In this document: positions 25,957 through 36,604 of the stretch, piece by piece | Position numbering within the stretch: the first letter of the stretch is position 1 | Layout of the letters: the number at the start of each line of letters is the position of its first letter | From: Comamonadaceae bacterium | Lineage (GTDB): Bacteria; Pseudomonadota; Gammaproteobacteria; Burkholderiales; Burkholderiaceae_C | Direction: 5' to 3' | Length of the DNA: 64,000 nucleotides | Assembly (NCBI GenBank): GCA_947476285.1 | Contig: CANJPU010000018.1 | Location: 1-64,000 of the forward strand | Translations under genes and position numbers: made by a program | The notes under the pieces: generated by a model | Told to the model about the DNA's origin: nothing | What the model saw: only the letters and a program-made list of their open reading frames with translations | The model's database searches: none

Positions 25957-27113
25957 ACCCCATCTTCTCCCGCAGCAGCACCCGGAGCCTGGCCGCTGTC
26001 ATTCTGGCCGGCTTGCTGGGCGCTTGTTCCAGTCTGCCCTCCATCCCGTTCTTTGGCTCTAGCGACAAGCCAAAGCCAGCCGAACTCGGCCCGGTTGTCG
26101 CGCTGCTCGGAGTGCGCGCGGCGTGGACCGCGCGCATAGGGCCGGTCGATTTGCCCTTGGTCGTCAATGTCACCGGCACCAACATCACTGTCGCAGGCAG
26201 CGACGGCACCGTGCTGGCCCTCAATGGCTCAACCGGACAAGAACTGTGGCGCGCCAACGTAGGCGCGCCAGTGGCCGCCGGCGTCGGCAGCGATGGCCGG
26301 CTGGTAGCAGTGGTTACCCGCAGCAATGAACTTGTGGCCTTGAACGCGGGCAAGGAACTTTGGCGCCAAAAACTCGGTGCGGTGGCCTACGCAGCGCCCC
26401 TGGTCGCAGGTGAGCGGGTTTTCGTGCTCACCGCCGATCGGGCGGTCAGTGCATTTGATGGGCAGTCCGGCCGCCGACTTTGGGTGCAGCAACGCCCCGG
26501 CGAGCCGCTGGTGCTGCGGCAAAACGGTGTCATGCTGGCAGTGGGCGACACGCTGGTGGCCGGGCTATCAGGCCGGCTGGTTGGACTCAATCCGCAAAAC
26601 GGCAGTGTGCGTTGGGATGCGCCTATCGCTTCACCGCGCGGCATCAACGACGTGGAGCGACTGGTTGACCTGGTGGGCAGCGTCAGCCGAATTGGCGACG
26701 TCGTCTGCGCCAGGGCCTTTCAGGCCAACGTGGGCTGCGTCAATGCAGCGCGTGGCGCGGTGCTGTGGACCCGACCCGCTGCTGGCTCACAAGGCGTGAG
26801 CGGCGATGACGGCATGGTCTTTGGCACCGAATCAGACGGCAAGGTCGTGGCCTGGAAGCGCGATAGCGGCGAACGCGCCTGGGTGAGTGACAAGCTGTTG
26901 TTCCGCGGGCTGTCTGCACCGCTGTCGCTGGGGCGCTCGGTCGTAATCGGCGATGCCACTGGTCTGGTGCATCTGCTCTCACGCGAAGACGGCTCGCCAC
27001 TCAATCGCCTCTCCACTGATGGCTCTGCCATCGCCGCAGCTCCGGTATTGGCCGGAAACACACTGGTGGTGGTCACCCGCAACGGCGGCATCTTCGGCTT
27101 CACACCCGAGTAA
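25953..27113 (+). CDS. bamB: Outer membrane protein assembly factor BamB
   Basis: A 386-residue lipoprotein subunit of the BAM complex. The signal ends LLGAC (Cys25). The mature part is an eight-bladed PQQ-like beta-propeller, visible as repeated [58 protein letters not shown] and [20 protein letters not shown] units. Starts within the yfgM stop; der follows after 44 bases. Confidence 0.94.
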   Translation: MNPIFSRSSTRSLAAVILAGLLGACSSLPSIPFFGSSDKPKPAELGPVVALLGVRAAWTARIGPVDLPLVVNVTGTNITVAGSDGTVLALNGSTGQELWRANVGAPVAAGVGSDGRLVAVVTRSNELVALNAGKELWRQKLGAVAYAAPLVAGERVFVLTADRAVSAFDGQSGRRLWVQQRPGEPLVLRQNGVMLAVGDTLVAGLSGRLVGLNPQNGSVRWDAPIASPRGINDVERLVDLVGSVSRIGDVVCARAFQANVGCVNAARGAVLWTRPAAGSQGVSGDDGMVFGTESDGKVVAWKRDSGERAWVSDKLLFRGLSAPLSLGRSVVIGDATGLVHLLSREDGSPLNRLSTDGSAIAAAPVLAGNTLVVVTRNGGIFGFTPE

Positions 27114-27157
27114 AGCAAAGAAATGCAGATGACCCCCTCGCTCAAGCGGCAGACGCT

Positions 27158-28501
27158 GTGAAACCAGTATTGGCCCTCGTGGGCCGTCCCAATGTCGGCA
27201 AATCAACCCTCTTCAACCGACTGACCAAGTCGCGCGATGCGATCGTGGCCGACTACGCCGGCCTCACCCGCGACCGGCACTATGGCAATGCCCGCCAGGG
27301 CAAACTGGAATTCATCGTCATTGACACCGGCGGCTTCGAGCCCACGGCCGAGAGCGGCATCTACATGGAGATGGCCAAGCAGACGCGCCAGGCCGTGGCC
27401 GAGGCCGATGTGGTGGTCTTCGTGGTGGATGCGCGCGGCGGCCTGTCGGCGCAGGACCATGACATTGCAAAATTCCTGCGTAAGCTCGGCAAGCCAACGG
27501 TGCTTGCAGCCAACAAGTCTGAGGGCATGACCGAAGGTATGCAACTCGGCGAGTTTTATGAGTTGGGGCTGGGCGATGTGTTGCCTGTGTCAGCGGCGCA
27601 TGGGCAGGGCATACGCGATCTGGTTGACAAAGCCTTCGAGCCGCTTCACCTGCCCGAGGCCGACGACGAAGAAGAAGCCGACGACAAGAGCGTCATCAAG
27701 CTCGCAGTGGCGGGGCGGCCCAATGTCGGCAAATCCACTTTGATCAACACCTGGCTGGGTGAGGAGCGGCTGGTGGCGTTTGACCTGCCTGGCACTACGC
27801 GCGATGCGATCTCGGTGCCCTTTGAGCGCGGCGGGCAGAAATTTGAGCTCATCGATACGGCAGGCCTGCGCCGCAAAGGCAAGGTGTTCGAGGCGATCGA
27901 GAAATTCTCGGTGGTCAAAACCTTGCAAGCCATCGAGTCAGCCAATGTGGTGCTGCTGCTGCTCGACGCCACCCAGGGCGTGACAGATCAGGACGCCCAC
28001 ATCGCGGGCTACATCCTGGAGAGCGGGCGTGCAGTGGTGTTGGCGCTGAACAAATGGGATGCGGTCGACGAATACCAGCGTCAGCAATTGCAGCGTCAGA
28101 TCGAAACGCGCCTGGCCTTCCTGAAGTTCGCCCCGCTGCATTTCATCTCGGCTCTCAAGCGCCAGGGCATCGCACCATTGTGGACGGCCATCGCCCAGGC
28201 GCACAAGTCGGCCATGATCAAAATGCCCACACCGATTCTCACCCGGCTGCTGCTGGAGGCGGTGCAGTTCCAGTCGCCCCAGCGCGCTGGCATGTTCCGG
28301 CCCAAGCTGCGGTATGCACACCAGGGCGGTATGAACCCGCCCGTCATTGTGGTGCACGGCAATTCGCTGGAGCATGTGACCGAATCTTACAAACGCTTCC
28401 TTGAAGGGCGCTTTCGCAAGGAATTCAAACTCGTCGGAACGCCCCTGCGCATCGAGATGAAGAGCGCCAAGAACCCTTACGCCGACAAGGACAAAGCCTG
28501 A
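27158..28501 (+). CDS. der: Ribosome biogenesis GTPase Der (EngA)
   Basis: A 447-residue protein with two tandem GTPase domains and a C-terminal KH-like domain, the hallmark of Der. Both P-loops read GRPNVGKST (starting at about residues 8 and 187), with switch motifs DTGGF and DTAGL, and NKSE and NKWD as base-specificity motifs. The KH-like part includes [17 protein letters not shown]. An acidic linker ([12 protein letters not shown]) joins the G domains. It assists 50S maturation. GTG start. Confidence 0.97.
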   Translation: MKPVLALVGRPNVGKSTLFNRLTKSRDAIVADYAGLTRDRHYGNARQGKLEFIVIDTGGFEPTAESGIYMEMAKQTRQAVAEADVVVFVVDARGGLSAQDHDIAKFLRKLGKPTVLAANKSEGMTEGMQLGEFYELGLGDVLPVSAAHGQGIRDLVDKAFEPLHLPEADDEEEADDKSVIKLAVAGRPNVGKSTLINTWLGEERLVAFDLPGTTRDAISVPFERGGQKFELIDTAGLRRKGKVFEAIEKFSVVKTLQAIESANVVLLLLDATQGVTDQDAHIAGYILESGRAVVLALNKWDAVDEYQRQQLQRQIETRLAFLKFAPLHFISALKRQGIAPLWTAIAQAHKSAMIKMPTPILTRLLLEAVQFQSPQRAGMFRPKLRYAHQGGMNPPVIVVHGNSLEHVTESYKRFLEGRFRKEFKLVGTPLRIEMKSAKNPYADKDKA

Positions 28502-28584
28502 CTTTGTACCCCGCCGGCCTGCCCATCAGGCCTTGAACTTTGGGCAGTTGCCTCAAGATGCGTAAGGTAAGCGCTTGCGCCTAC

Positions 28585-28612
28585 TTGCGCGACACACTTG
28601 CTGTGGTAAGGT
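28585..28612 (+). promoter_or_regulatory. Candidate promoter for hfq
   Basis: TTGCGC (28585-28590), a 16-base gap, then TAAGGT (28607-28612), about 45 bases before the hfq start. The -10 match is moderate and the gap is slightly short, so the call is tentative. The der-hfq gap is 156 bases, enough for a separate promoter. Confidence 0.3.
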
Positions 28613-28657
28613 GCAGTTTCCAACAACATTTCCGAACAACGGAACACGGAGAATATC

Positions 28658-28906
28658 GTGAGCAACAAAGGGCAGCTACTCCAAGACCCCTTCCTGAATA
28701 CCTTGCGCAGAGAGCATGTGCCCGTGTCGATTTACCTCGTCAACGGCATCAAGCTGCAAGGTCAGATCGAGTCTTTTGATCAATACGTTGTGCTCTTGCG
28801 CAACACGGTCACTCAGATGGTGTACAAGCACGCCATCTCCACCATAGTGCCCGGGCGAGCCGTGAATTTCACAGCGGCCGAAAGCTCGGACGCCGGTGCG
28901 GCTTGA
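28658..28906 (+). CDS. hfq: RNA chaperone Hfq
   Basis: An 82-residue Sm-like protein forming hexameric rings that pair small RNAs with mRNAs. The Sm1 motif [20 protein letters not shown], Sm2 motif [12 protein letters not shown], and [11 protein letters not shown] at the N-terminus are standard. The short C-terminal tail is typical of betaproteobacteria. GTG start at 28658 after GGAG. hflX follows on the same strand with a small overlap if the longest start is used. Confidence 0.97.
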   Translation: MSNKGQLLQDPFLNTLRREHVPVSIYLVNGIKLQGQIESFDQYVVLLRNTVTQMVYKHAISTIVPGRAVNFTAAESSDAGAA

Positions 28907-30122
28907 TCGCCGCGCATCCGATCGGGCCTGTCTGGGCTCCCCGTCCTTGAGTTCTCGTCCGCTCGCTCCACCTGCTGCCCCGACCATCCTCGTCGGTGTG
29001 GATCTTGGCTTGCCGCATTTCGATGCCGGCCTTGAAGAGCTGGGCCTTCTGGCTCAGACCGCCGGCTTGCAGCCCGTGGCCCGGGTCACCTGCAAGCGCA
29101 AGGCACCCGATGCCGCGCTCTTCATCGGCAAAGGCAAGGCAGACGAGATCAAGGAACTGGCAATTCAACTGGGCGCCGCCGAGGTTCTGTTCGACCAATC
29201 GCTCAGCCCTGCGCAGCAGCGCAACCTGGAACGCCACCTTGACCTGCCGGTCAATGACCGTACCTTGCTGATTCTTGAGATATTCGGACAGCGTGCACGC
29301 AGCCACGAAGGCAAGCTTCAGGTTGAGCTTGCGCGCTTGCAGTACGTCAGCACCCGACTGGTTCGCAGGTGGTCCCACCTTGAGCGCCAGACCGGTGGCG
29401 CGGGTGTGCGTGGTGGCCCAGGCGAAAAGCAGATCGAACTGGACCGGCGCATGATAGGCGATGCCATCAAGCGCACCCGAGAACGGCTTGAGAAGGTCAA
29501 GAAGCAACGCCAGACCCAGCGGCGCCAACGCGATCGGCGCGAGACATTCAATATTTCCCTGGTGGGCTACACCAACGCCGGCAAGTCAACTCTGTTCAAC
29601 GCACTGGTCAAGGCCCGCGCCTATGCGGCCGATCAGTTGTTCGCGACCCTGGACACCACCACCCGTCAGCTTTATCTGGGCGAAGCAGGGCGGTCGGTGT
29701 CGCTGTCTGACACAGTCGGTTTTATTCGCGATCTGCCTCACGGCCTGATCGATGCCTTCCGTGCCACTTTGCAAGAAGCTGCGGATGCCGACCTGCTGCT
29801 GCACGTGGTTGACGCCGCCAACCCCGATTACCCAGAGCAGATCGTGCAGGTCCAGAGCGTGCTGCATGAAATCGGTGCCGACCAGGTGCCGCAGGTGCTG
29901 GTCTTTAACAAACTCGATTCGATCGATGAAAGTCACCGACCCCTAAAGTGCAGCGATATGTTCGAGTTGGAGGGCGTGCCCGTGCCCCGCTTGTTCGTCA
30001 GTGCCAAGACTTCAGAGGGCATCACGCAATTGCGGCAGTTGCTCGCCCAAGAGCTGATACAGCGCAATGGCTTGCCCGCGCATTTGAGCGATCAACCAGA
30101 AGCGCGCGAAACTGTCACCTGA
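28896..30122 (+). CDS. hflX: Ribosome-associated GTPase HflX
   Basis: A GTPase of up to 408 residues that splits stalled or stressed ribosomes. The N-terminal domain has [18 protein letters not shown], followed by a coiled arm ([20 protein letters not shown]) and the G domain: G1 [10 protein letters not shown]3 [12 protein letters not shown]4 NKLD. GTG at 28896 overlaps hfq by 11 bases; a TTG at 28947 would give a leader closer to relatives. Neither has a strong ribosome site. The hfq-hflX-hflK-hflC order is conserved in proteobacteria. Confidence 0.95.
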   Translation: MRLDRRASDRACLGSPSLSSRPLAPPAAPTILVGVDLGLPHFDAGLEELGLLAQTAGLQPVARVTCKRKAPDAALFIGKGKADEIKELAIQLGAAEVLFDQSLSPAQQRNLERHLDLPVNDRTLLILEIFGQRARSHEGKLQVELARLQYVSTRLVRRWSHLERQTGGAGVRGGPGEKQIELDRRMIGDAIKRTRERLEKVKKQRQTQRRQRDRRETFNISLVGYTNAGKSTLFNALVKARAYAADQLFATLDTTTRQLYLGEAGRSVSLSDTVGFIRDLPHGLIDAFRATLQEAADADLLLHVVDAANPDYPEQIVQVQSVLHEIGADQVPQVLVFNKLDSIDESHRPLKCSDMFELEGVPVPRLFVSAKTSEGITQLRQLLAQELIQRNGLPAHLSDQPEARETVT

Positions 30123-30164
30123 ATTAGGCACAATGCGGCTGAAACCAGAAAGAAACCCAAGCGC

Positions 30165-31505
30165 ATGAACTTCCACTTACGCAGCCTGCCATGGTCAGGG
30201 CTGAAAAGCCGGATCCGGGGCATGTTCAATCTGAACGATCCCCGCTGGGGACGTGGCGATGACAAGCAGCCCGAGAACAATCGACCCGAGCCCCAGAAGC
30301 CAGACAACGGCCGTAACCAGGGCCCAAACCAAGGTCCACCCGACCTGGACGAACTGTGGCGTGATTTCAACCGCAAGCTCGGCGGCCTCTTTGGGGGCAA
30401 GGGACGGCGGCCGGACAACGGCGGCGCCGGTGGCGGCGGCGGTGGCGGCGGTAACTTCCAGCCCGACATGAAGAGCGCTGGCATCGGCGTGGGCCTTGTT
30501 GTCGCGGTGGCCATTCTCATCTGGCTGGGCACTGGCTTCTTCATCGTGCAGGAAGGCCAGCAGGCGGTGATCACGCAGTTCGGTCGCTACAAATCTTCAG
30601 TAGGAGCCGGCTTCAACTGGCGGCTTCCGTACCCGATTCAGCGTCACGAGCTTGTGTTTGTTACCCAGATCCGCTCGGTTGACGTGGGGCGCGACACCAT
30701 CGTCAAGGCCACTGGCCTGCGCGAATCGGCCATGCTCACGCAGGACGAGAACATTGTGGAGATCAAGTTCGCGGTGCAGTACCGCCTGAACGACGCGAGA
30801 GCTTATTTGTTTGAAAGCAAAAACCCCAGCGACGCAGTCGTGCAGGCGGCAGAAACTGCCGTTCGCGAAGTGGTCGGCAAGATGCGCATGGACTCGGCCC
30901 TGGCCGAAGAGCGCGATCAGATCGCCCCACGGGTGCGCTCGCTCATGCAATCCATCCTTGACCGCTACAAAGTCGGCATCGAGGTGGTGGGCATCAACCT
31001 GCAGCAAAGCGGCGTGCGTCCGCCCGAGCAGGTGCAGGCAGCGTTTGACGACGTGCTCAAGGCCGGCCAAGAGCGCGAGCGTGCAAAGAACGAAGCCCAG
31101 GCCTATGCCAACGACGTCATTCCGCGCGCAGTCGGCTCTGCGTCGCGCCTGAAGGAAGAGGCCGAAGGCTACAAGGCGCGCATCGTCGCGCAGGCTCAGG
31201 GCGATGCTCAGCGATTCAAATCTGTGCTCACAGAATATCAGCGCGCACCGCAAGTCACCCGTGACCGCATGTACCTGGACACCATGCAGCAGATCTACAG
31301 CAGCGTCACCAAGGTGCTGGTTGACTCGCGCCAGGGTTCCAATCTGCTGTATCTGCCGCTGGACAAAATCATGCAACAGGTAGCGCAAGGCACCGTAGCG
31401 GCGGCCGAACCCACCGCTGCGGCACCTGCTTCCGCACCGGCCAGCCCGCCGGTTGATACGCGCACCCGCGACAACTCCCGCACCCGTGAGAGGGAGACAC
31501 GATGA
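30165..31505 (+). CDS. hflK: FtsH-regulating membrane protease subunit HflK
   Basis: A 446-residue SPFH/prohibitin-family protein which with HflC cages the FtsH protease at the inner membrane. The N-terminal cytosolic region is Pro/Asn/Asp-rich and contains a run of eight glycines before the single membrane helix (about 106-126, GVGLVVAVAILIWLGTGF). The SPFH domain follows (VQEGQQAVITQFGRYKSSVG) with the coiled KNEAQAYANDVIPRAVGSAS. Start at 30165, with ATG at 30222 (MFNLNDPRWGR) as a shorter alternative. hflC starts 52 bases downstream. Confidence 0.95.
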   Translation: MNFHLRSLPWSGLKSRIRGMFNLNDPRWGRGDDKQPENNRPEPQKPDNGRNQGPNQGPPDLDELWRDFNRKLGGLFGGKGRRPDNGGAGGGGGGGGNFQPDMKSAGIGVGLVVAVAILIWLGTGFFIVQEGQQAVITQFGRYKSSVGAGFNWRLPYPIQRHELVFVTQIRSVDVGRDTIVKATGLRESAMLTQDENIVEIKFAVQYRLNDARAYLFESKNPSDAVVQAAETAVREVVGKMRMDSALAEERDQIAPRVRSLMQSILDRYKVGIEVVGINLQQSGVRPPEQVQAAFDDVLKAGQERERAKNEAQAYANDVIPRAVGSASRLKEEAEGYKARIVAQAQGDAQRFKSVLTEYQRAPQVTRDRMYLDTMQQIYSSVTKVLVDSRQGSNLLYLPLDKIMQQVAQGTVAAAEPTAAAPASAPASPPVDTRTRDNSRTRERETR

Positions 31506-31557
31506 ACACGGTGTCCACGCAAACCCTGGTGCCGCGTATGCGCAGCGAGGAACTGAA

Positions 31558-32463
31558 ATGAACAGAATCGGATTTCTCATCTCTTCGGCGCTTGTTGCGC
31601 TGGCTCTTCTAAGCTCCATGCTGTTCGTCGTTGACCAGCGCCAGTTCGGCGTGGTGTATGCATTGGGTCAGATCAAGGAAGTCATCACAGAGCCAGGCCT
31701 GAACTTCAAGCTACCCCCGCCGTTCCAGAACGTCACCTACATCGACAAGCGTCTTCTCACCCTGGACAGCCCTGACACCGAGCCCATGCTCACGCTGGAA
31801 AAGCAACGGGTGGTGGTCGACTGGTTCGTGCGCTGGCGCATCACCGACCCGCTGCAGTACATTCGCAACGTCGGACTCGATGAGGCTGCGGGCGCCAATC
31901 AACTCAACCGGGTGGTGCGCAACGCCTTCCAGGAAGAAATCAACCGCCGCAGCGTGCGTGACTTGCTATCGAGCAAACGAGAGCAGCTCATGACCGATGT
32001 CAAGCGCGAAGTGCTGGAGGCCGTGAAGGGCGCCAAACCCTGGGGTGTGGATGTGGTCGATGTGCGCATCACCCGAATGGACTATGTCGAGGCCATCACC
32101 GAATCGGTTTACCGACGTATGGAGGCTGAGCGTAAGCGCGTGGCCAACGAGCTGCGGTCCACCGGAGCGGCAGAGGGCGAAAAAATTCGCGCCGATGCCG
32201 ATCGCCAGCGCGAAGTTACCGTGGCCAACGCCTACCGTGACGCGCAAAAGGCCAAAGGGGAGGGCGATGCCCAGGCTGCCGCCATCTATGGTGAGGCCTT
32301 TGGGCGCGACGCTCAGTTCGCACAGTTCTATCGCAGCCTGGAGGCTTACAAGGCAAGCTTCAACAAGAAAGGCGACGTGATGGTGCTGGACCCGGCTGGC
32401 AGCGACTTCTTCAAGGCCTTCCGTGGCAGCGGTGCGGCTGCGCCTGCACCGGCACGCAAGTAA
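31558..32463 (+). CDS. hflC: FtsH-regulating membrane protease subunit HflC
   Basis: A 301-residue SPFH protein and partner of HflK. An N-terminal membrane anchor (IGFLISSALVALALLSSMLF, about 3-22) is followed by VVDQRQFGVVYALGQIKEVI and LNFKLPPPFQNV, then the coiled segment RKRVANELRSTGAAEGEKIR. The ATG follows GAGGAAC at 31547-31553. The hydrophilic face lies in the periplasm in E. coli. Confidence 0.96.
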   Translation: MNRIGFLISSALVALALLSSMLFVVDQRQFGVVYALGQIKEVITEPGLNFKLPPPFQNVTYIDKRLLTLDSPDTEPMLTLEKQRVVVDWFVRWRITDPLQYIRNVGLDEAAGANQLNRVVRNAFQEEINRRSVRDLLSSKREQLMTDVKREVLEAVKGAKPWGVDVVDVRITRMDYVEAITESVYRRMEAERKRVANELRSTGAAEGEKIRADADRQREVTVANAYRDAQKAKGEGDAQAAAIYGEAFGRDAQFAQFYRSLEAYKASFNKKGDVMVLDPAGSDFFKAFRGSGAAAPAPARK

Positions 32464-32472
32464 GGCGGCCTT

Positions 32473-32661
32473 TTGGACGGCGACACGCTCTGGGCCGCAC
32501 TGGCCCTGGTGCTGGTGCTGGAAGGATTGTTGCCCTTTCTCTCGCCCGGGGCTTGGCGCAAGACCTTCCAGCGCCTGCTGTTGATGCAGGACGGACAACT
32601 GCGGTTCTTCGGCTTGTGCAGCATTTTGCTGGGCTTGGCACTGCTGTGGTTTGTGGGCTGA
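32473..32661 (+). CDS. DUF2065 small membrane protein
   Basis: A 62-residue protein with two hydrophobic helices (about 6-22 and 43-60) around a short basic loop RKTFQRLLLMQDGQLRFFG, the DUF2065 pattern. It is regularly found after hflC in beta- and gammaproteobacteria (E. coli YjeT). The function is not known; the position suggests a link to the HflKC-FtsH complex. TTG start, 9 bases after hflC. A terminator at 32702-32720 closes this operon. Confidence 0.85.
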   Translation: MDGDTLWAALALVLVLEGLLPFLSPGAWRKTFQRLLLMQDGQLRFFGLCSILLGLALLWFVG

Positions 32662-32701
32662 GCCAAATTTAGTGCAGCCTGGGCAGGGCAGCCTTCCAGG
32701 C

Positions 32702-32720
32702 CCGGTAAAATACCGGTTTT
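32702..32720 (+). terminator. Rho-independent terminator after the hflKC-DUF2065 genes
   Basis: CCGGTA and TACCGG arms close on an AAA loop, followed by TTTT. The hairpin ends 20 bases before hisZ. Part of the loop and arms reads TAAAAT, which could also act as a -10 element for hisZ. Confidence 0.6.
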
Positions 32721-32739
32721 AACAGCCCCCCCTTTTCAC

Positions 32740-33900
32740 ATGTCCGCCTGGGTCCTGCCGGATCACATCGCCGATGTATTGCCCTCTGAGGCCCGGCACA
32801 TCGAAGAACTCCGACGCGAACTGCTAGACACGGCGCGCGGCTACGGCTATGAACTTGTCATGCCGCCCTTGCTGGAGCACCTGGAGTCGCTGCTGACCGG
32901 TACCGGCGAAGCACTTGATCTGCAAACCTTCAAGCTGGTCGACCAATTGTCCGGCCGCATGATGGGCTTGCGCGCCGACACCACGCCTCAGGTCGCACGC
33001 ATTGACGCTCACCTGCTCAACCGACAGGGTGTGTGCCGTCTGTGCTACTGCGGCCCGGTGCTGCACACCCGACCTGGCCGGCCCCATGCCACGCGCGAGC
33101 CGCTGCAGTTCGGCGCTGAAATCTTCGGCCATGCCGGGCTGGAGGCCGACCTGGAAACCTTGCTGTTGGCGCTGGACTGCCTAAAGGCCACGCAAGTGGG
33201 CCAATTGACGGTGGACTTGGCCGACGTGCGCATCGTGCGCAGCCTGCTGCAGGGGCTGCCGCTGGATGCGCCCACGCTGGGCCGTCTGCATGCTGCGCTT
33301 GCCGCCAAGGATACAAGTGAACTTGCCAGCCTCACCCGCGGTTTTCCCGAGCCAGCGCGCCAGGGGCTGCTGGCGTTGCCTTCGCTGTACGGCGACGCGA
33401 GCATCTTGACCGAGGCAGAGAAAGTTCTTGCGCCTACGCCAGCGCTGAGTGAGTCGCTCTCGCAGTTGCGCTGGCTGGCCGGCCATCTGGATGGCGCCGC
33501 AGTCAGCTTCGATCTGGCCGACCTTCGCGGCTACGCCTACTACAGCGGGGTTCGCTTCGCCATCTACACACCCGGGGCCAGCGACTCGCTGGTGCGTGGC
33601 GGTCGTTATGACGAAGTCGGCTCTGTGTTCGGCCGCAACCGGTCCGCGGTCGGATTCAGCCTTGATCTCAAGGAGTTGGTGGCCGTGGCCGCCACCCGGC
33701 CCCTGAAGGCCGCTATTCGCGCGCCCTGGCTGGATACCGGCCCCGGCACCATGGAGCTGTCTGCGGCCATCGCTGCCTTGCGCGGCCAGGGCGAAACCGT
33801 GGTGTGCATACTGCCGGGCCACGAAAGCGAGATCGACGAGTTTCACTGCGACCGCGAACTGGTTCACGTGGCCGGCCGGTGGGTCGTCAAATCAATTTAA
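32740..33900 (+). CDS. hisZ: ATP phosphoribosyltransferase regulatory subunit HisZ
   Basis: A 386-residue paralogue of histidyl-tRNA synthetase that forms an octamer with short-form HisG in histidine synthesis. The N-terminal [20 protein letters not shown] and [17 protein letters not shown] follow the class II core, and [20 protein letters not shown] and [20 protein letters not shown] match HisZ. It lacks an anticodon-binding domain. Here it lies in front of purA and away from other his genes, an arrangement seen in many Burkholderiales. No Shine-Dalgarno is evident before the ATG. Confidence 0.94.
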   Translation: MSAWVLPDHIADVLPSEARHIEELRRELLDTARGYGYELVMPPLLEHLESLLTGTGEALDLQTFKLVDQLSGRMMGLRADTTPQVARIDAHLLNRQGVCRLCYCGPVLHTRPGRPHATREPLQFGAEIFGHAGLEADLETLLLALDCLKATQVGQLTVDLADVRIVRSLLQGLPLDAPTLGRLHAALAAKDTSELASLTRGFPEPARQGLLALPSLYGDASILTEAEKVLAPTPALSESLSQLRWLAGHLDGAAVSFDLADLRGYAYYSGVRFAIYTPGASDSLVRGGRYDEVGSVFGRNRSAVGFSLDLKELVAVAATRPLKAAIRAPWLDTGPGTMELSAAIAALRGQGETVVCILPGHESEIDEFHCDRELVHVAGRWVVKSI

Positions 33901-33917
33901 GAAGTTCCGAGGTTTAA

Positions 33918-35249
<1,332 letters not shown>

Positions 35250-35283
35250 CGCAAGTGAAACCCGCCATCACACAAGGAAGCCT

Positions 35284-35808
35284 ATGTTGACCGAAGACGG
35301 CAAGCACCTGTATGTGAGCTACGACGAATACCACAACCTGATCGAAAAGCTCGCGATCAAGATCCACCAGTCGGGTTGGCAGTTCGACACCATCTTGTGT
35401 CTGGCGCGCGGCGGTATGCGTCCGGGGGATATGCTCTCGCGCATCTTCGACAAGCCGCTGGCCATCATGTCCACCAGCTCCTACCGCGCCGACGCTGGCA
35501 AGGTGCAGGGCCATCTGGACCTGGCCCGTTTCATCACCACGCCCAAGGGCGAGATCGCCGGGCGCGTGCTGCTGGTCGATGACCTGGCCGATTCGGGCCA
35601 GACTCTGCAGGCGGTGCTGGAGATGCTGCGCACCAACTACCAACCCATCACCGAGTTGCGCAGCGCGGTGATCTGGACCAAGGCCTTGTCAAAGTTCAGC
35701 CCCGACTATTCGGTCGAGTTTCTGCCCACCAACCCCTGGATCCACCAGCCCTTCGAAGCCTATGACAGCATGGGGCCGGAGAAGCTGCTGGAGAAGTGGC
35801 GGGTTTGA
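35284..35808 (+). CDS. Phosphoribosyltransferase, purine type
   Basis: A 174-residue type I phosphoribosyltransferase. The PRPP loop is RVLLVDDLADSGQTL (about 98-112) and the pyrophosphate loop is CLARGGMRPGDML. The motifs suit a xanthine/guanine or hypoxanthine salvage enzyme rather than a pyrimidine one, but the exact base cannot be told. The position after purA supports a salvage role. Typical annotation in Burkholderiales is simply phosphoribosyltransferase. Confidence 0.88.
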   Translation: MLTEDGKHLYVSYDEYHNLIEKLAIKIHQSGWQFDTILCLARGGMRPGDMLSRIFDKPLAIMSTSSYRADAGKVQGHLDLARFITTPKGEIAGRVLLVDDLADSGQTLQAVLEMLRTNYQPITELRSAVIWTKALSKFSPDYSVEFLPTNPWIHQPFEAYDSMGPEKLLEKWRV

Positions 35809-35838
35809 GAGGGCCATGGTCATCGGTCGGAAAGAGAT

Positions 35839-36555
35839 ATGAGCCTGGTGTTCGTGGCCGCGACCCGCATGACGCGCGATGCGTTTTTGAGCAGCTCTTT
35901 GCTGGCTCGCTCGCTGAACACCCTGAGCATGATGAGCAGCGTCAAGCTGTGCCTGTTCGAACAAAACAGCCGGCCGCTGGGTGAATGCTACAACCAGGCC
36001 ATCGACGAAGCCGATCCGCAAGACACCCTCGTCTTTGCCCATGACGATGTGCACTTGGATGACTGGATGCTCCCTATCCGGCTGGAGCAGGCTTTGGCTT
36101 CATTCGACGTGGTGGGGGTGGCGGGCAACCGCCGTCGTCAGCACGGTCAGGAGACCTGGTACCTTCTGCCCAGCCGTTGCGTAGCGGGGCAACGCCAAAT
36201 GCTCACCTTCGACAGTCAATACCTGAGCGGCGCTATTTTGCATGGTCAGCCGGGCCAGGCAAAGGTGTCAAACTATGGCCCCACGCCGGCCACCGTACAA
36301 CTGCTGGACGGGGTGTTCATGGCTATGCGTGCCGGACGTCTGCAGGGTGCAAGGGTGAGGTTCGATCCTTCGCTGGGATTTCACTTCTACGATCTGGATT
36401 TCTGCCGCACCGCGCAAGCAGCCGGCCTTCGCCTGGGCACCTGGCCTATTGCCATCACCCATGCCAGTGAGGGCGGGTCTATCCACTCGCAGGCATGGGC
36501 TGACTCCTGCGAACGGTACTTGGCCAAGTACGGCGAGCAGCGAGTGCCTTGCTGA
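35839..36555 (+). CDS. Glycosyltransferase-like protein (GT2-related fold)
   Basis: A 238-residue protein with features of short GT-A glycosyltransferases: FEQNSRPLGECYNQAIDEA (donor-side helix), VFAHDDVHLDDWMLPIRLEQ containing the Asp-Asp of a DxD-like site, QLLDGVFMAMRAGRL, and FDPSLGFHFYDLDFCRTAQA near the acceptor site, typical of family 2. No membrane segment, so probably cytosolic. The substrate is unknown; no polysaccharide genes are adjacent. The ATG at 35839 follows GGAAAGAG. Confidence 0.75.
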   Translation: MSLVFVAATRMTRDAFLSSSLLARSLNTLSMMSSVKLCLFEQNSRPLGECYNQAIDEADPQDTLVFAHDDVHLDDWMLPIRLEQALASFDVVGVAGNRRRQHGQETWYLLPSRCVAGQRQMLTFDSQYLSGAILHGQPGQAKVSNYGPTPATVQLLDGVFMAMRAGRLQGARVRFDPSLGFHFYDLDFCRTAQAAGLRLGTWPIAITHASEGGSIHSQAWADSCERYLAKYGEQRVPC

Positions 36556-36604
36556 CCGCGCAAGAGCAGGGCGCGTGATCCCGCGCGCACGTTACCATGC
36601 CTGC

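Noticed and set aside
27129-27157. CCCCTCGCTCAAGCG before der matches part of the attC-like site after aqpZ
   Set aside because: The match is 15 bases inside a normal core intergenic gap, with no partner arm or core box around it, so I treat it as chance.
30418-30450. Poly-Gly run in hflK as a possible frameshift site
   Set aside because: The frame is intact on both sides, and Gly-rich stretches are usual in the N-terminal part of HflK from this group.
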